Shown here piece by piece: positions 23,950 through 32,792 of a stretch of 64,000 bases of DNA. The notes beneath the pieces were generated by a model. The model made no database searches and was not told the origin of the DNA. It saw nothing but the letters and a program-made list of their open reading frames with translations. The stretch is from Streptomyces typhae. GTDB lineage: Bacteria > Actinomycetota > Actinomycetes > Streptomycetales > Streptomycetaceae. Numbering within the stretch: the first letter of the stretch is position 1; every line of letters begins with the position of its first letter. The stretch covers positions 62,001-126,000 of the forward strand of contig NZ_WPNZ01000014.1 of the NCBI RefSeq assembly GCF_009755605.1, written 5' to 3'. Made by a program: the position numbers and the translations under genes.

Positions 23950-24381
23950 ATGACCGAGACCGAGACGTTCGAGACCATCCGCTTCACCGCCGATGTGGTC
24001 GTGACCACGACGGACGGGTACGTCCTGCTGATCGAGCGCGGCTGGGACCCCCACCAGGGCCAGTGGGCCCTCCCGGGCGGGCACGTCGACCCGGGCGAGA
24101 CGAGCCGCGCCGCCGCCGCCCGTGAACTGGCCGAAGAGGCAGGCGTGCACGCGGCACTGGAAGAGCTTGACCAGGTCGGCGTGTTCGACGCCCCCGACCG
24201 TGATCCCCGCGGCCGGTACGTCACCGTCGCCTACCAGCTGACCGTCCTCCCCGGAACGACCATCGAGCCGGGAGACGACGCCGTCCGCGCCCAGTGGTGG
24301 CCCCTGAGCGACTTGCCACCGCTCGCGTTCGACCACGCCGACATCATCCGCGCCGCCACGGAACCCACCGACCGCCCCTGA
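23950..24381 (+). CDS. Nudix hydrolase
   Basis: The 143-residue protein carries a complete Nudix box, GGHVDPGE...RELAEEAG, near residues 44-66 (G-x5-E-x7-RELxEEAG), which binds Mg and hydrolyses nucleoside diphosphates linked to another moiety. Nudix genes are a regular part of pSAM2-like AICEs, where a Nudix enzyme sits close to the transfer or regulatory genes. A terminator-like hairpin follows. Confidence 0.93.
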   Translation: MTETETFETIRFTADVVVTTTDGYVLLIERGWDPHQGQWALPGGHVDPGETSRAAAARELAEEAGVHAALEELDQVGVFDAPDRDPRGRYVTVAYQLTVLPGTTIEPGDDAVRAQWWPLSDLPPLAFDHADIIRAATEPTDRP

Positions 24382-24387
24382 ATACGC

Positions 24388-24432
24388 CCCGGGGGCGGCG
24401 CACCACGACCAAGAAGTAGAGCCGCCCCCGGG
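24388..24432 (+). terminator. Hairpin between Nudix gene and traB
   Basis: A 12-bp perfect stem (CCCGGGGGCGGC / GCCGCCCCCGGG) with a 21-nt loop. It could terminate or attenuate transcription into traB. Confidence 0.6.
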
Positions 24433-24468
24433 CCCCGGACCGCCCAACAGAACGACCGGAAGGCCAGC

Positions 24469-26589
24469 ATGACCGACATCCTGATCAAGCCGCCACAGGA
24501 CGCCCCCGAGGACGCGCAGGACGCGCAGGACGCGCAGGACGCGCAGGACGCGCACCAGGACGGCCAGGACGCCCCCGCCGTTCCGAGCGTCCCCGTCGAC
24601 AACCCCAAGCTCCCCGCCCCCGGCGTCACCACCGAGAAGCGGCGGCCGGTCATCGCCCCATGGCTGCGCTCGAAGCGGGACTTCCTCGCCACCGTCGAGC
24701 GCGCGGCCGGCCACGCCGGATACGCCACCGCCTACCACGGCCTCCGCGCCCCCTGGTACGGCACACAGCTCACCCTCATGTCCCCACGCGGCACCGCCCG
24801 CCTGATCGCCTCCACCAACCGGTGGATCTGGGACCGCGAGGCCGCGCCCCTGCGGGACTACGCCGTCCGCACCGAGGACGCCGAGGAGTACATGCGCCTC
24901 TCCCGCCTGAGGGCCGGACGCGTGCGCCTGCGCGGCTTCGTCACCGTCATCGCCGCGGTGTTCGGCCTCGGCTTCGCCCTGTTCCTGTACGTCATGGCCC
25001 CCGCCTACCTGTGGGTGTTCGCCGCCGGAGGGGTCCTGACCCTCGGCTACTTCGGTCAGCAGCCCGACGCCCCGGTCATCGGCCCGGCCGTGGTGCGCAC
25101 CGAGTTGCAGAAGCTCACCGGCACGATCGTGCTGCGTGCCCTGGACGCGATCGGCAACGCGAAGATCTCCGCCGCGGTGAAGAAGGGCGGCGACATGAAC
25201 GGCATGCGCTTCACCAGCGAGATCACCCGCGACGGGCCCGGCTACAGGGCCGACCTGGACCTGCCCTACGGCGTGGTCCCGGAGGACGTGATGGAGGAGC
25301 GCCAGGCCCTCGCTTCCGGTCTGCGCCGCAAGCTGGGCTGCGTGTGGCCCTCCGGCGACCCGGAGGAGCACGAGGGCCGCCTGATCCTGTGGGTGGGCGA
25401 CAAGCCGATGAACGAGACGACCAAGCCCCCGTGGCCGCTGCTGAAGGACGGGCAGGTCGACCTTTTCAAGCCCGTCGTGTTCGGTAACGACCAGCGCATG
25501 CGGGACATCGTCGTGTGCCTGATGTTCGTGTCCGTCGTCATCGGCTCCGTGCCCCGCATGGGCAAGACGTTCCTGCTCAGGCTGCTGCTGCTCATCGCCG
25601 CTCTCGACCCGCGGGCGTGGATCCTCGGCTTCGACTTCAAGGGCACCGGCGACCTCGGCCCGCTGGAGCCGGTCTGCCACCGCTACCGCTCCGGCGAGGA
25701 AGACGAGGACCTGCTGTACGTCCTGCACGCCATGCGGGAGCTGAAGGAGGAACTGCGCCGCCGGGCGAAGGTGATCCGTCACCTGCCCAAGTCCCGCTGC
25801 CCCGAGTCAAAGGTCACCCCGGCCCTGGCCAACGACAAGACCCTGGGACTGCACCCGATCGTGGTCGGCTTCGACGAGTGCCAGGTGCCGTTCGAGCACG
25901 AGAAGTACGGCGCTGAGCTGGAGTCCATCTGCACGGACATCGCCAAGCGCGGGCCCGCCCTCGGAATCATCGGGATCTTCGCCACCCAGCGCCCCGACGC
26001 CAAGAGCCTGCCGCCCGGCATCTCCGCGAACGCCATCCTGCGCTTCTGCCTGAAGGTGATGAACCACCAGGCCAACGACATGGTGCTGGGCACCGGCGCC
26101 TACAAGGCCGGCATCCGCGCCACCATGTTCTCCCGCTCCGACCGCGGCATCTGCTGGATGTCCGGCGAAGGCGACGATCCGGTCATCGCCGCGTCCGCGT
26201 TCGTCGACGGCCCCGCCGCAGAAGCCGTCGTCGTCCGCGCCCGCCAGCTGCGCGAGGACTACGGCAACATCACCGGCCACGCCCTCGGCCAAGGACCCTC
26301 CGCCACCGTCGGCATGGACCTGCTCGGCGACATCCTCAAGTCCGTCAGCGCCAGCGAAGAGCAGGTGTGGAACGAGCGCATCGCCGCCCGCCTCACCGAA
26401 CTGCGTCCCGACGTCTACGGAGGATGGACCGCCGAGAACGTCACGGCCGCGCTCAAGCCCTGGGGCATCAAGGTCGGGCAGGTGTGGGGCACCGCCGACG
26501 ACGGCGGAGGCAAGAACCGGCGCGGCATCAAGCGCGCCGACATCGTGGCCGCCGTCGCCCGCCGGGACGCCGACCGGGCCGCCGCGTAG
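24469..26589 (+). CDS. traB: FtsK/SpoIIIE-type DNA translocase, TraB/TraSA-like conjugal transfer protein
   Basis: The 706-residue protein has a repetitive Ala-Gln-Asp N-terminus (from a 9-nt repeat), two transmembrane helices at about residues 156-196, a motor domain with Walker A SVPRMGKTFLL near residue 360 and Walker B IVVGFDECQ near residue 468, and a C-terminal winged-helix part with GIKVGQVWGTADDGGGKNRRGIKR. This layout is that of AICE TraB/TraSA proteins, hexameric pumps that move double-stranded DNA between mycelia without relaxase. It is too short and lacks the four-helix anchor of cell-division FtsK. The CTAG-rich cluster just downstream may be its clt recognition site. Confidence 0.88.
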   Translation: MTDILIKPPQDAPEDAQDAQDAQDAQDAHQDGQDAPAVPSVPVDNPKLPAPGVTTEKRRPVIAPWLRSKRDFLATVERAAGHAGYATAYHGLRAPWYGTQLTLMSPRGTARLIASTNRWIWDREAAPLRDYAVRTEDAEEYMRLSRLRAGRVRLRGFVTVIAAVFGLGFALFLYVMAPAYLWVFAAGGVLTLGYFGQQPDAPVIGPAVVRTELQKLTGTIVLRALDAIGNAKISAAVKKGGDMNGMRFTSEITRDGPGYRADLDLPYGVVPEDVMEERQALASGLRRKLGCVWPSGDPEEHEGRLILWVGDKPMNETTKPPWPLLKDGQVDLFKPVVFGNDQRMRDIVVCLMFVSVVIGSVPRMGKTFLLRLLLLIAALDPRAWILGFDFKGTGDLGPLEPVCHRYRSGEEDEDLLYVLHAMRELKEELRRRAKVIRHLPKSRCPESKVTPALANDKTLGLHPIVVGFDECQVPFEHEKYGAELESICTDIAKRGPALGIIGIFATQRPDAKSLPPGISANAILRFCLKVMNHQANDMVLGTGAYKAGIRATMFSRSDRGICWMSGEGDDPVIAASAFVDGPAAEAVVVRARQLREDYGNITGHALGQGPSATVGMDLLGDILKSVSASEEQVWNERIAARLTELRPDVYGGWTAENVTAALKPWGIKVGQVWGTADDGGGKNRRGIKRADIVAAVARRDADRAAA
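24497..24554 (+). repeat. 9-nt repeat in traB 5' end
   Basis: Several units of GACGCGCAG in a row encode (Asp-Ala-Gln) repeats in the N-terminal cytoplasmic tail of the TraB-like protein. Confidence 0.85.
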
Positions 26590-26602
26590 CCCAGAACGGG
26601 CC

Positions 26603-26688
26603 GCTAGACCTAGCACCCCAACCCGCTAGGTCTAGCAGCCCCGCTAGCACCCGAAACGGCCCCTGAACAGGCACCTAGCGTCTAGCAG
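26603..26688. repeat. CTAG-rich repeat cluster, candidate clt transfer locus
   Basis: Seven CTAG tetranucleotides, normally rare in Streptomyces DNA, lie within 86 nt just after the traB stop. GCTAGACCTAGC (26603-26614) and GCTAGGTCTAGC (26625-26636) are exact inverted copies 10 nt apart. GCTAGC (26643-26648), CCTAGC (26674-26679) and TCTAGC (26681-26686) follow. In Streptomyces plasmids such as pSVH1 the clt site bound by TraB is a repeat cluster near traB. Confidence 0.6.
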
Positions 26689-26742
26689 GGGCCCGCCCAG
26701 ACCCCCGGAAACACCCCGGAACAGCGAGAGGACACCCACCCC

Positions 26743-26967
26743 ATGCTGCTCGCTATGACTGCCCTGCCTGCCGTCCTCCTGGCCTACGCCGCGCTGTGCT
26801 GGGCCCGCCCTTTCGGGCCCTGCCGCAGATGCAAGGGCACCGGCAAGACCACGCGCTTCCGCAAGGAACGCCCCTGCCCGCGCTGCCGCGGCAAGAGGCT
26901 CCGGCTGCGCGTCGGCCGCCGCGCCCACAACGCCTGGCGACGCGCCCACGAAGCAGGCACCCGCTGA
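26743..26967 (+). CDS. Membrane-anchored CxxC zinc-finger-like small protein
   Basis: The 74-residue protein has one N-terminal membrane helix (about residues 3-20), then two DnaJ-like motifs, CRRCKGTGK and CPRCRGK, about 20 residues apart, and a basic tail. The four Cys could form one zinc site. It is next to the putative clt locus, so a role in DNA transfer is possible. No family assigned. Confidence 0.6.
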   Translation: MLLAMTALPAVLLAYAALCWARPFGPCRRCKGTGKTTRFRKERPCPRCRGKRLRLRVGRRAHNAWRRAHEAGTR

Positions 26968-27023
26968 CGCGCGGGCGCCTCACGGCAGGAGCAGACTTGA
27001 AGTTCCACAGAGAGGACGGCGCA

Positions 27024-27254
27024 ATGGCAGATCACTGGAACGTGGACAGGTTCGACCAAGCGATCAGCACAGGAGACCGTGTTTGCTTTGCCTCCAGCGA
27101 CTGCCTCGCGGACGGGCAGATCGTCTATCTGGCCTCTCCTGAGATCTCGGAGCTAGCCATTGAGAGCGAGGAGCACGGCCTCTGGGTCGTCAGGGGCGAA
27201 AGAGATCCCAGTGGGAAGGGAAGCCGTTACGCCGACGTCATCTTGCGCGAGTAG
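27024..27254 (+). CDS. Hypothetical small protein, lower G+C than neighbours
   Basis: A 76-residue protein (ADHWNVDRFDQAISTGDRVCFASSD...) predicted as a small beta-rich domain. Base composition is clearly lower than nearby genes, hinting at separate acquisition. GAGAGGACGG lies before ATG 27024. Unknown function. Confidence 0.6.
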   Translation: MADHWNVDRFDQAISTGDRVCFASSDCLADGQIVYLASPEISELAIESEEHGLWVVRGERDPSGKGSRYADVILRE

Positions 27255-27269
27255 CCGCATCATGGGGGC

Positions 27270-27470
27270 ATGGAGCCGCAGATCATCCGCCCCGGACAGC
27301 TCACCGCCGCCCAGACCCGCCACGTCCTCGGCATCACCGCCGGAGCCCTCCGCAACCTCGTCTACCGCGGCCAGCTCCGGCGCTCCGGCGGCACCGACCG
27401 GCACCCGTACTACGCCGTCACCGATGTCACCGCCCTCGCCGTCAAGCGCCAGCAGCGCGCCGCCGCTTGA
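27270..27470 (+). CDS. MerR-type small HTH protein
   Basis: A 66-residue protein with an excisionase/MerR-like winged helix (LTAAQTRHVLGITAGALRNLVYRGQLRRSGG...YYAVTDVTALAVKRQ). It may regulate the late operon that begins with the HNH gene. Confidence 0.65.
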   Translation: MEPQIIRPGQLTAAQTRHVLGITAGALRNLVYRGQLRRSGGTDRHPYYAVTDVTALAVKRQQRAAA

Positions 27471-27539
27471 CCGCAGGTCAGACACTGTGTGACGATCCCG
27501 GTGTACAACTGTGCCCTCAACCGGCACACGCAGACACCC

Positions 27540-27565
27540 AAGGCCCCGCCCCGTGCGGGGCCTTT
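27540..27565 (+). terminator. Hairpin upstream of HNH gene
   Basis: Stem AAGGCCCCGC / GCGGGGCCTT with a 5-nt loop and a following T-rich bit. It separates the early/transfer half from the packaging genes. Confidence 0.7.
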
Positions 27566-27584
27566 GTCGTACCCGGAGGCGCGT

Positions 27585-27962
27585 ATGCCGCGTCGAGCGA
27601 TGCAGATCTGCCCCACCCCTGGATGCCCCACCCTCACCCCTGCGGGGCGCTGTGAGACCTGCCAGACGCGCGCCGCACGCGCCCGTCCCAGTGCTGCGTC
27701 CAAGGGCTACGACGCACGATGGGCCCGCACGCGCGCGGCCTACCTGCGAGCACACCCCTACTGCGAATGCGATGAGTGCGAGGCTCTGTCTCCCCTGCTC
27801 AGGCCTAGGGCCACAGAGGTCAACCACAGGGATGGCCTAGGTCCATTGGGGCCAAGGGGCCACGACTGGGCGAACCTTCAGGCCATGACCAAGGCTCATC
27901 ACTCGCGTGAGACAGCGAGGCATCAGCCCGGAGGCTGGAACGACCGGCCACCGTCACCGTGA
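27585..27962 (+). CDS. HNH endonuclease
   Basis: The 125-residue protein has N-terminal CPTPGCPTLTPAGRCETC (four Cys), then the HNH core EVNHRDG...HDWANLQAMTKAHHSRETA. Phage HNH enzymes next to the terminase genes help the large terminase cut at cos sites. ATG 27585 has a GGAGG 5 nt upstream. The alternative longer frame is upstream of the hairpin and not used. Confidence 0.92.
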   Translation: MPRRAMQICPTPGCPTLTPAGRCETCQTRAARARPSAASKGYDARWARTRAAYLRAHPYCECDECEALSPLLRPRATEVNHRDGLGPLGPRGHDWANLQAMTKAHHSRETARHQPGGWNDRPPSP

Positions 27963-28166
27963 GGCATACATGCAGGCCAGAGGCCCCATGGGATGTGAAC
28001 GCGCAGGTCAGGGGATCGCGCGGGGGTGGGGGGTGACCCCTGCTGACTAGGGGTTCTGGAACGCCGGGGAGGGCTCTCGGAGGTCCGTCAGGTTCAGAAG
28101 GTCGTGACCGTCACGCAAGGTGACGGCGGTCGGTGCTGCGCAACGCAGCGGCGAGGAGTGATCGTT
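27963..28166. other. Noncoding gap between HNH and terminase, candidate cos region
   Basis: About 200 nt with no gene. It holds a G-rich stretch around 28020-28040, a CCCCT...AGGGG hairpin, and a 7-bp hairpin CCGTCAC-N5-GTGACGG at about 28107-28125. Cos sites of HNH-carrying siphophages usually lie here. No overhang can be proven. Confidence 0.35.
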
Positions 28167-28643
28167 ATGCCCCGTGGGGGAGCCCGTGTTGTCTCCGGTC
28201 CGCCGCCAGACCCCAACGCGCTGCGCCGCAACCGGCCTGCGGACAAGGCCGGATGGACCACGCTCCCCGCTGAGGGGCGCCAGGGTGATGCGCCGGCCTT
28301 TCCGCTGCAGCTGATGACGCCGCGCGAGGACGCGCTGTGGGCCGATCTGTGGTCGCGCCCCCAGGCGGTCGCGTGGGAGGCCCTCAACCAGGAGTACGAG
28401 GTGGCGCTGTTCGTGCGCACCCTGGCCCTGGTCGAGCAGCCCGAGGCCAAGACCGACCTGCAGCGCGTCGTGCGCGGCTACCTGGACAGCCTCGGCCTGT
28501 CCGTGCAGGGCATGCTGCGCAACCGGTGGAAGGTGGCCCCCGCCGACGAGGTCGAGGAGAGCTCGGCCCCGGCACCGGAGGCGCCGCGCCGTCGCAGCGC
28601 GCGCGACCGGCTCAAGGTCGTGCCCCGTGACGAAGGCGCCTGA
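28167..28643 (+). CDS. terS: Putative terminase small subunit
   Basis: The 158-residue protein sits directly before and overlaps the large terminase by 17 bp. It has a disordered start, a helical middle (LMTPREDALWADLWSRPQAVAWEALNQEYEVALFVRTLALVEQ) and a basic C-terminus, like P27-type small terminases. GAGGAG precedes ATG 28167. It would recognise the packaging site. Confidence 0.7.
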   Translation: MPRGGARVVSGPPPDPNALRRNRPADKAGWTTLPAEGRQGDAPAFPLQLMTPREDALWADLWSRPQAVAWEALNQEYEVALFVRTLALVEQPEAKTDLQRVVRGYLDSLGLSVQGMLRNRWKVAPADEVEESSAPAPEAPRRRSARDRLKVVPRDEGA

Positions 28644-30264
28644 TCTCGGGTTCGTCGTCGATTTCCCGACCCTGTGGGTCGTCCCGGACTGGATCGAAGC
28701 GCACTGCCCGGTGCCCGACGGCTTCCGCGCCGGTGAGGACATGGAGCTGTACCCGTGGCAGCTGTGGTGCACGGTCAACCACTACCGCGTGAAGCCGACC
28801 GCGACCGTGGGCCAGCTGGCGCCCGCGTTCCACTACCGGCGTTCGCAGGTCGTGGCACCCCAGAAGACCGGCAAGGGCCCGTGGTCGGCGACCATCGTCC
28901 TGGCCGAAGCCGCGGGCCCGGTCGTGTTCGACGGCTGGGCGCGCGGCAGCGAACGCTTCCGCTGCAAGGACCACGGCTGCGCGTGCGGCTGGTGGTACGA
29001 GTACGAGCCCGGCGAGCCCATGGGCACCCCGTGGCCTACCCCGCTGATCCAGTTGACCGCGACGTCCGAGGACCAGGTGGCCAACGTCTACCGGCCGCTG
29101 CAGAACATGGTGCGGCAGGGCCCGCTCGTCGAGCAGCTGCGCGTAGGCGAGGAGTTCGTGCGCATCGGCGACCGCGGCCGCATCGACGTCGTCACCAGCT
29201 CGGCTCTGTCCCGCCTCGGCAACCCCATCACCACGGCCGTGCAGGACGAGACCGGCACGTGGAACGAGGCGAACAAGCTGCGCAAGGTCGCCGAGACGCA
29301 GCGCCGCGGCCTGGCCGGCATGGGCGGCCGTGCCCTGGAGACGACGAACAGCTGGGACCCGTCCGAGGACTCAGTGGCGCAGCGCACCAGCGAGTCCAAG
29401 GCGCGCGACATCTTCCGGTATCACCCGCAGGCGCCCAAGACGCTGTCCTACGGCAACAAGCGTGACCGCCGGAAGATCCACACCATCGTTTACGCGGGCT
29501 CGGATCACGTGGACCTGGACGCGATCGAGGCCGAGGCCAGCGAGCTGCTGGAGAAGGACCCGGCGCAGGCCGAGCGGTTCTTCGGCAACCGGTGCGTCGC
29601 CGGTTCCGCGGGGTGGCTGGACGGCTCGAAGTGGGCGGCGAAGGCGAAGCTGCGGCGGGTGCGCGCGTACACGCGGATCGTGCTCGGCTTCGACGGCTCG
29701 GACATGGACGACTGGACCGCGATCCGCGCCGAGACGATGGACGGCTACCAGTTCACGCCGGTGTTCGGCGCGAACGACGAGCCGACGATCTGGAACCCGG
29801 CCGATTACGGGGGGCAGGTGCCGCGCGCGGAGGTGCGCGCGGCGATGGACCAGCTCATGCGCCGCTACGACGTGGTGCGCCTGTACGCGGATCCGCCGTA
29901 CTGGGACACCGAGGTGGATGAGTGGGTGGACCTGTACGGGGAGGAGCGGGTGGTGCGCTGGTACACGCGCCGCATGATCCAGATGCATGCGGCGGCCGAG
30001 CGGCTGAAGACCGATGTGGTGAAGCGGAACACCGAGGGGTCGCGCGCGGCCGCGTTCACGCACGACGGGTGTGCGGTGACGCAGTCGCACGTGGAGAACA
30101 CGCGCATGGCCGAGCGGCCCTCGGGGCTGTACGTGCTGCGCAAGGCCAGCCCGGCTCAGAAGATCGATGTCTGTGTGGCCTCGGTCCTCGCCCACGAGGC
30201 CCTCGGCGATGTGATCGCCGCAGGGTTGGCGGAGCAGGAAGTGTCCTACTACTACGGCAAGTGA
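28627..30264 (+). CDS. terL: Terminase large subunit
   Basis: The 545-residue protein has the phage packaging ATPase pattern: ELYPWQLWCTV (adenine-binding region), QVVAPQKTGKGPWSAT as Walker A near residue 75, and a C-terminal nuclease part with GFDGSDMDDWTAI near residue 352 and LYADPPYWDTEVDEW. It pumps DNA into proheads and cuts concatemers. GTG 28627 overlaps terS. Clear family member. Confidence 0.93.
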   Translation: MTKAPDLGFVVDFPTLWVVPDWIEAHCPVPDGFRAGEDMELYPWQLWCTVNHYRVKPTATVGQLAPAFHYRRSQVVAPQKTGKGPWSATIVLAEAAGPVVFDGWARGSERFRCKDHGCACGWWYEYEPGEPMGTPWPTPLIQLTATSEDQVANVYRPLQNMVRQGPLVEQLRVGEEFVRIGDRGRIDVVTSSALSRLGNPITTAVQDETGTWNEANKLRKVAETQRRGLAGMGGRALETTNSWDPSEDSVAQRTSESKARDIFRYHPQAPKTLSYGNKRDRRKIHTIVYAGSDHVDLDAIEAEASELLEKDPAQAERFFGNRCVAGSAGWLDGSKWAAKAKLRRVRAYTRIVLGFDGSDMDDWTAIRAETMDGYQFTPVFGANDEPTIWNPADYGGQVPRAEVRAAMDQLMRRYDVVRLYADPPYWDTEVDEWVDLYGEERVVRWYTRRMIQMHAAAERLKTDVVKRNTEGSRAAAFTHDGCAVTQSHVENTRMAERPSGLYVLRKASPAQKIDVCVASVLAHEALGDVIAAGLAEQEVSYYYGK

Positions 30265-30275
30265 GAGGGGGTCTG

Positions 30276-31793
30276 GTGGCCACCCTTGAGCAGGCCTTGG
30301 AGCTGGTCAGCTTGCTGGAAGGCGAGCTGATCCGCCGCCGTGCGGACATCGACCGGCACAACGACTACTACCGCGGCAAGCATCCGCTGCGGTTCGCGTC
30401 CGAGGAGTTCGCCAAGTTCCATGGCGAGCGCTACCGCGATTTCAGCGACAACTGGGTGCAGGTGGTCGGGGACTCGCCGATCGAGCGCCTGGCGGTGACT
30501 GGCTTCAAGGCGGCCGGGGAGCTGGAGGCGGACAAGGATCTGTGGGAGGTGTGGCAGGTCAACGGGCTGGACGCCGACAGCCAACTGGGGTTCCTGGGCT
30601 CGGTGCTGTCGGGCCGCTCCTTCGTCCTGGTGTGGGGCGACCCGGATGATCCGGACATGCCGGTGGTCACGTTCGAGGACGCGGGGCAGTGCATCGTCGC
30701 CTACGAGCCCGGCTCGCGCCGGCACCGTCGGGCCGCGCTGAAACGGTGGCAGGACGGGAACGCCGACTTCGCCACCCTCTATCTGCCGGATGAGGTGTGG
30801 AAGTTCACCCGGCCGCTGTCCCGTCAGGACAAGTCGCCGCAGCTGGCGGACGTGGACGAGGCGATGCGGCTGTGGCTTCCGCCCGGGGAGGAGCGGCGGC
30901 GCAGCGTCTGGGAGCCGCGGGAGCTGGACACCGAGCCGAATCCGCAGCCCAACCCGATGCGTGTGGTGCCGATGGTGGAGCTGCCGAACAAGCCCATGCT
31001 GGTCGACGAGCCGATCAGCGATGTCGCTGGGGTCGTGCCCATGCAGGACGCGATCAACTTGGTCTGGGCGCAGCTCTTCACCGCTTCGGATGCCGCGTCG
31101 TTCCCGCAGCGCGTCATCATGGGTGCCGAGCGGCCGATGATTCCCAAGCTGAATGCGGCCGGGGAGATCATCGGCAAGCAGCCTGTGGACCTGGACAAGT
31201 TCCAGGTGGACCGGGTGGCGTGGATCACCGGCAAGGACGCCCGGATCGCCGAGTGGTCCGCCGCCAACCTGGCCATGTACACCGAGATCATCGAGGTCGC
31301 GGTTGGCCACCTCGCCGCGCAGACCCGCACCCCGCAGCACTACTTGATCGGGAAGATGGCCAACCTGGCCGAGGGCGCCCTGCTGGCCGCCGAGACGGGT
31401 CTGGTCAAGCGGGTGGACGAGAAGAAGCTGTGGTCCGGGCAGGGGTTGCGGGAGGTTGCACGCCTGATCGCGCTCGCGCGCGACGAGAAGGCCAAGGCCA
31501 AGGCGATGCGCGCCGGAGCGGTGCTGTGGGCGGACTCCGAGTCCCGCTCGCACGCGCAGCTGGCGGACTCCCTGGTCAAGCTGAAGGACATCGGGTTCCC
31601 CTTCGAGTGGCTGGCCCTGCGCTACGGGCTCACCCCCACCGAGGTCGCCGACGTGGCGGAGATGCGCGAGCGGGAGATGGAGCTCGACCCGGTGGCCGCC
31701 GCTTCCCGGCTCCTGGGCCAGGGCGCGCCCCCGGGGGAGGGCGGCGGGCCGGAGCTGGAGGAGGAGCCGGTACCCGATGAGGACGCGGCGTGA
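30276..31793 (+). CDS. Portal protein (SPP1 Gp6-like)
   Basis: The 505-residue protein carries the SPP1-type portal features: RHNDYYRGKHPLRFAS at the start, NWVQVVGDSPIERLAV, PMVELPNKP and a C-terminal region with TRTPQHYLIGK. Twelve copies form the DNA channel at one capsid vertex. GTG 30276 follows a GAGAGGGGG ribosome site. Overlaps the next gene by 4 bp. Confidence 0.92.
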   Translation: MATLEQALELVSLLEGELIRRRADIDRHNDYYRGKHPLRFASEEFAKFHGERYRDFSDNWVQVVGDSPIERLAVTGFKAAGELEADKDLWEVWQVNGLDADSQLGFLGSVLSGRSFVLVWGDPDDPDMPVVTFEDAGQCIVAYEPGSRRHRRAALKRWQDGNADFATLYLPDEVWKFTRPLSRQDKSPQLADVDEAMRLWLPPGEERRRSVWEPRELDTEPNPQPNPMRVVPMVELPNKPMLVDEPISDVAGVVPMQDAINLVWAQLFTASDAASFPQRVIMGAERPMIPKLNAAGEIIGKQPVDLDKFQVDRVAWITGKDARIAEWSAANLAMYTEIIEVAVGHLAAQTRTPQHYLIGKMANLAEGALLAAETGLVKRVDEKKLWSGQGLREVARLIALARDEKAKAKAMRAGAVLWADSESRSHAQLADSLVKLKDIGFPFEWLALRYGLTPTEVADVAEMREREMELDPVAAASRLLGQGAPPGEGGGPELEEEPVPDEDAA

Positions 31794-32749
31794 CGCCGCC
31801 TGCGTCCGCGCAGCAGCACCAGGAGCAGCGGGCGGCGCAGGCCGCGGCGACGGCGGCCGCGGTGCGCGCGGTGTGGTCGGGCGTCGACGAGGAGCACCTG
31901 GAGGCGTCCTGGCTGGCGCGGGCGCCCCTGGCCGCCGAGCTGATCCGCGCCGGGCAGCTGGCCGCGGCCTCGAGCGCGGAGCCGTGGCTGACGGGCGAGG
32001 CCGGCGAGGGCGAGGGCACCGTGGACGCCGGGGCCGCGGTGGCGGCCACCGGCGACCTGCCCCTGCTGTATCCGCTGCTGATCGCTTTCAACCGGCTGCG
32101 CCGCGGTTTCTCCACCGCCCTGTCGATCCTGTCGGGGGCCGCGTTCCTGGAGATGGTGACGCGCTCGCTGATCGCGGACGCGGGCCGTATCGCCGACATG
32201 GCCGGGATGATCGCCCGCCCGCGCGTCGTGTCCTACGTGCGGGTGGTGGAGATGCCCGCGTGCGCGCGCTGCCTGATCCTGGCCGGACGCGAGTACTCGC
32301 TGTCGGAGGGGTTCCTGCGGCATCCGCGGTGCGACTGCACGATGGCCCCCAAGCGGCCCGGTGATCTGTGGGTGCCCGATCTGCCCGAGGACCTGGCCGC
32401 GCGCATGGACCCCGAGCAGCTGCGCCGGACGTTCGGCGCGGCCGGCGCGCAGGCCATCGCCGACGGCGCGGACATCGCCCAGCTGGTCAACGCCCGCCGC
32501 GGCATGAGTAGCGGCACCTACTACAGGCGCCGCGTGCAGACCACCTCCGAGGGCACCACGCGACGCGGCCTGTACGGGCGCCAGCGCGCGCGGTTCGCCA
32601 AGGCCGCCGGGGTCCGCTTCGGCGAAGCCACCAGCGGCCGCACGCGGGCCGTCTCCCCGCGGCTGATGCCCGAGGAGATCTATCGGCTGGCCGACGGCGA
32701 CCGGGCGCACGCGATCCGGCTGCTGAAGAAGAACGGCTACATCGTCTGA
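31790..32749 (+). CDS. Head morphogenesis minor capsid protein (MuF-like)
   Basis: The 319-residue protein follows portal by a 4-bp overlap. The middle holds CARCLILAGREYSLSEGFLRHPRCDCTM, the Cys/His metal site seen in MuF/VG15-type head proteins between portal and scaffold. It is probably a minor capsid component ejected or placed at the portal. A short hairpin (CCGCGCG/CGCGCGG) follows its stop. Confidence 0.8.
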   Translation: MTPPASAQQHQEQRAAQAAATAAAVRAVWSGVDEEHLEASWLARAPLAAELIRAGQLAAASSAEPWLTGEAGEGEGTVDAGAAVAATGDLPLLYPLLIAFNRLRRGFSTALSILSGAAFLEMVTRSLIADAGRIADMAGMIARPRVVSYVRVVEMPACARCLILAGREYSLSEGFLRHPRCDCTMAPKRPGDLWVPDLPEDLAARMDPEQLRRTFGAAGAQAIADGADIAQLVNARRGMSSGTYYRRRVQTTSEGTTRRGLYGRQRARFAKAAGVRFGEATSGRTRAVSPRLMPEEIYRLADGDRAHAIRLLKKNGYIV

Positions 32750-32792
32750 CCGCGCGCAACGCGCGGCCCCCACCCCGCAACGGGAGTTCACC

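Noticed and set aside
24469..26589. Cell-division FtsK of the host
   Set aside because: Too short, only two membrane helices, and it carries the AICE TraB-type C-terminus; it lies inside the att-bounded element.
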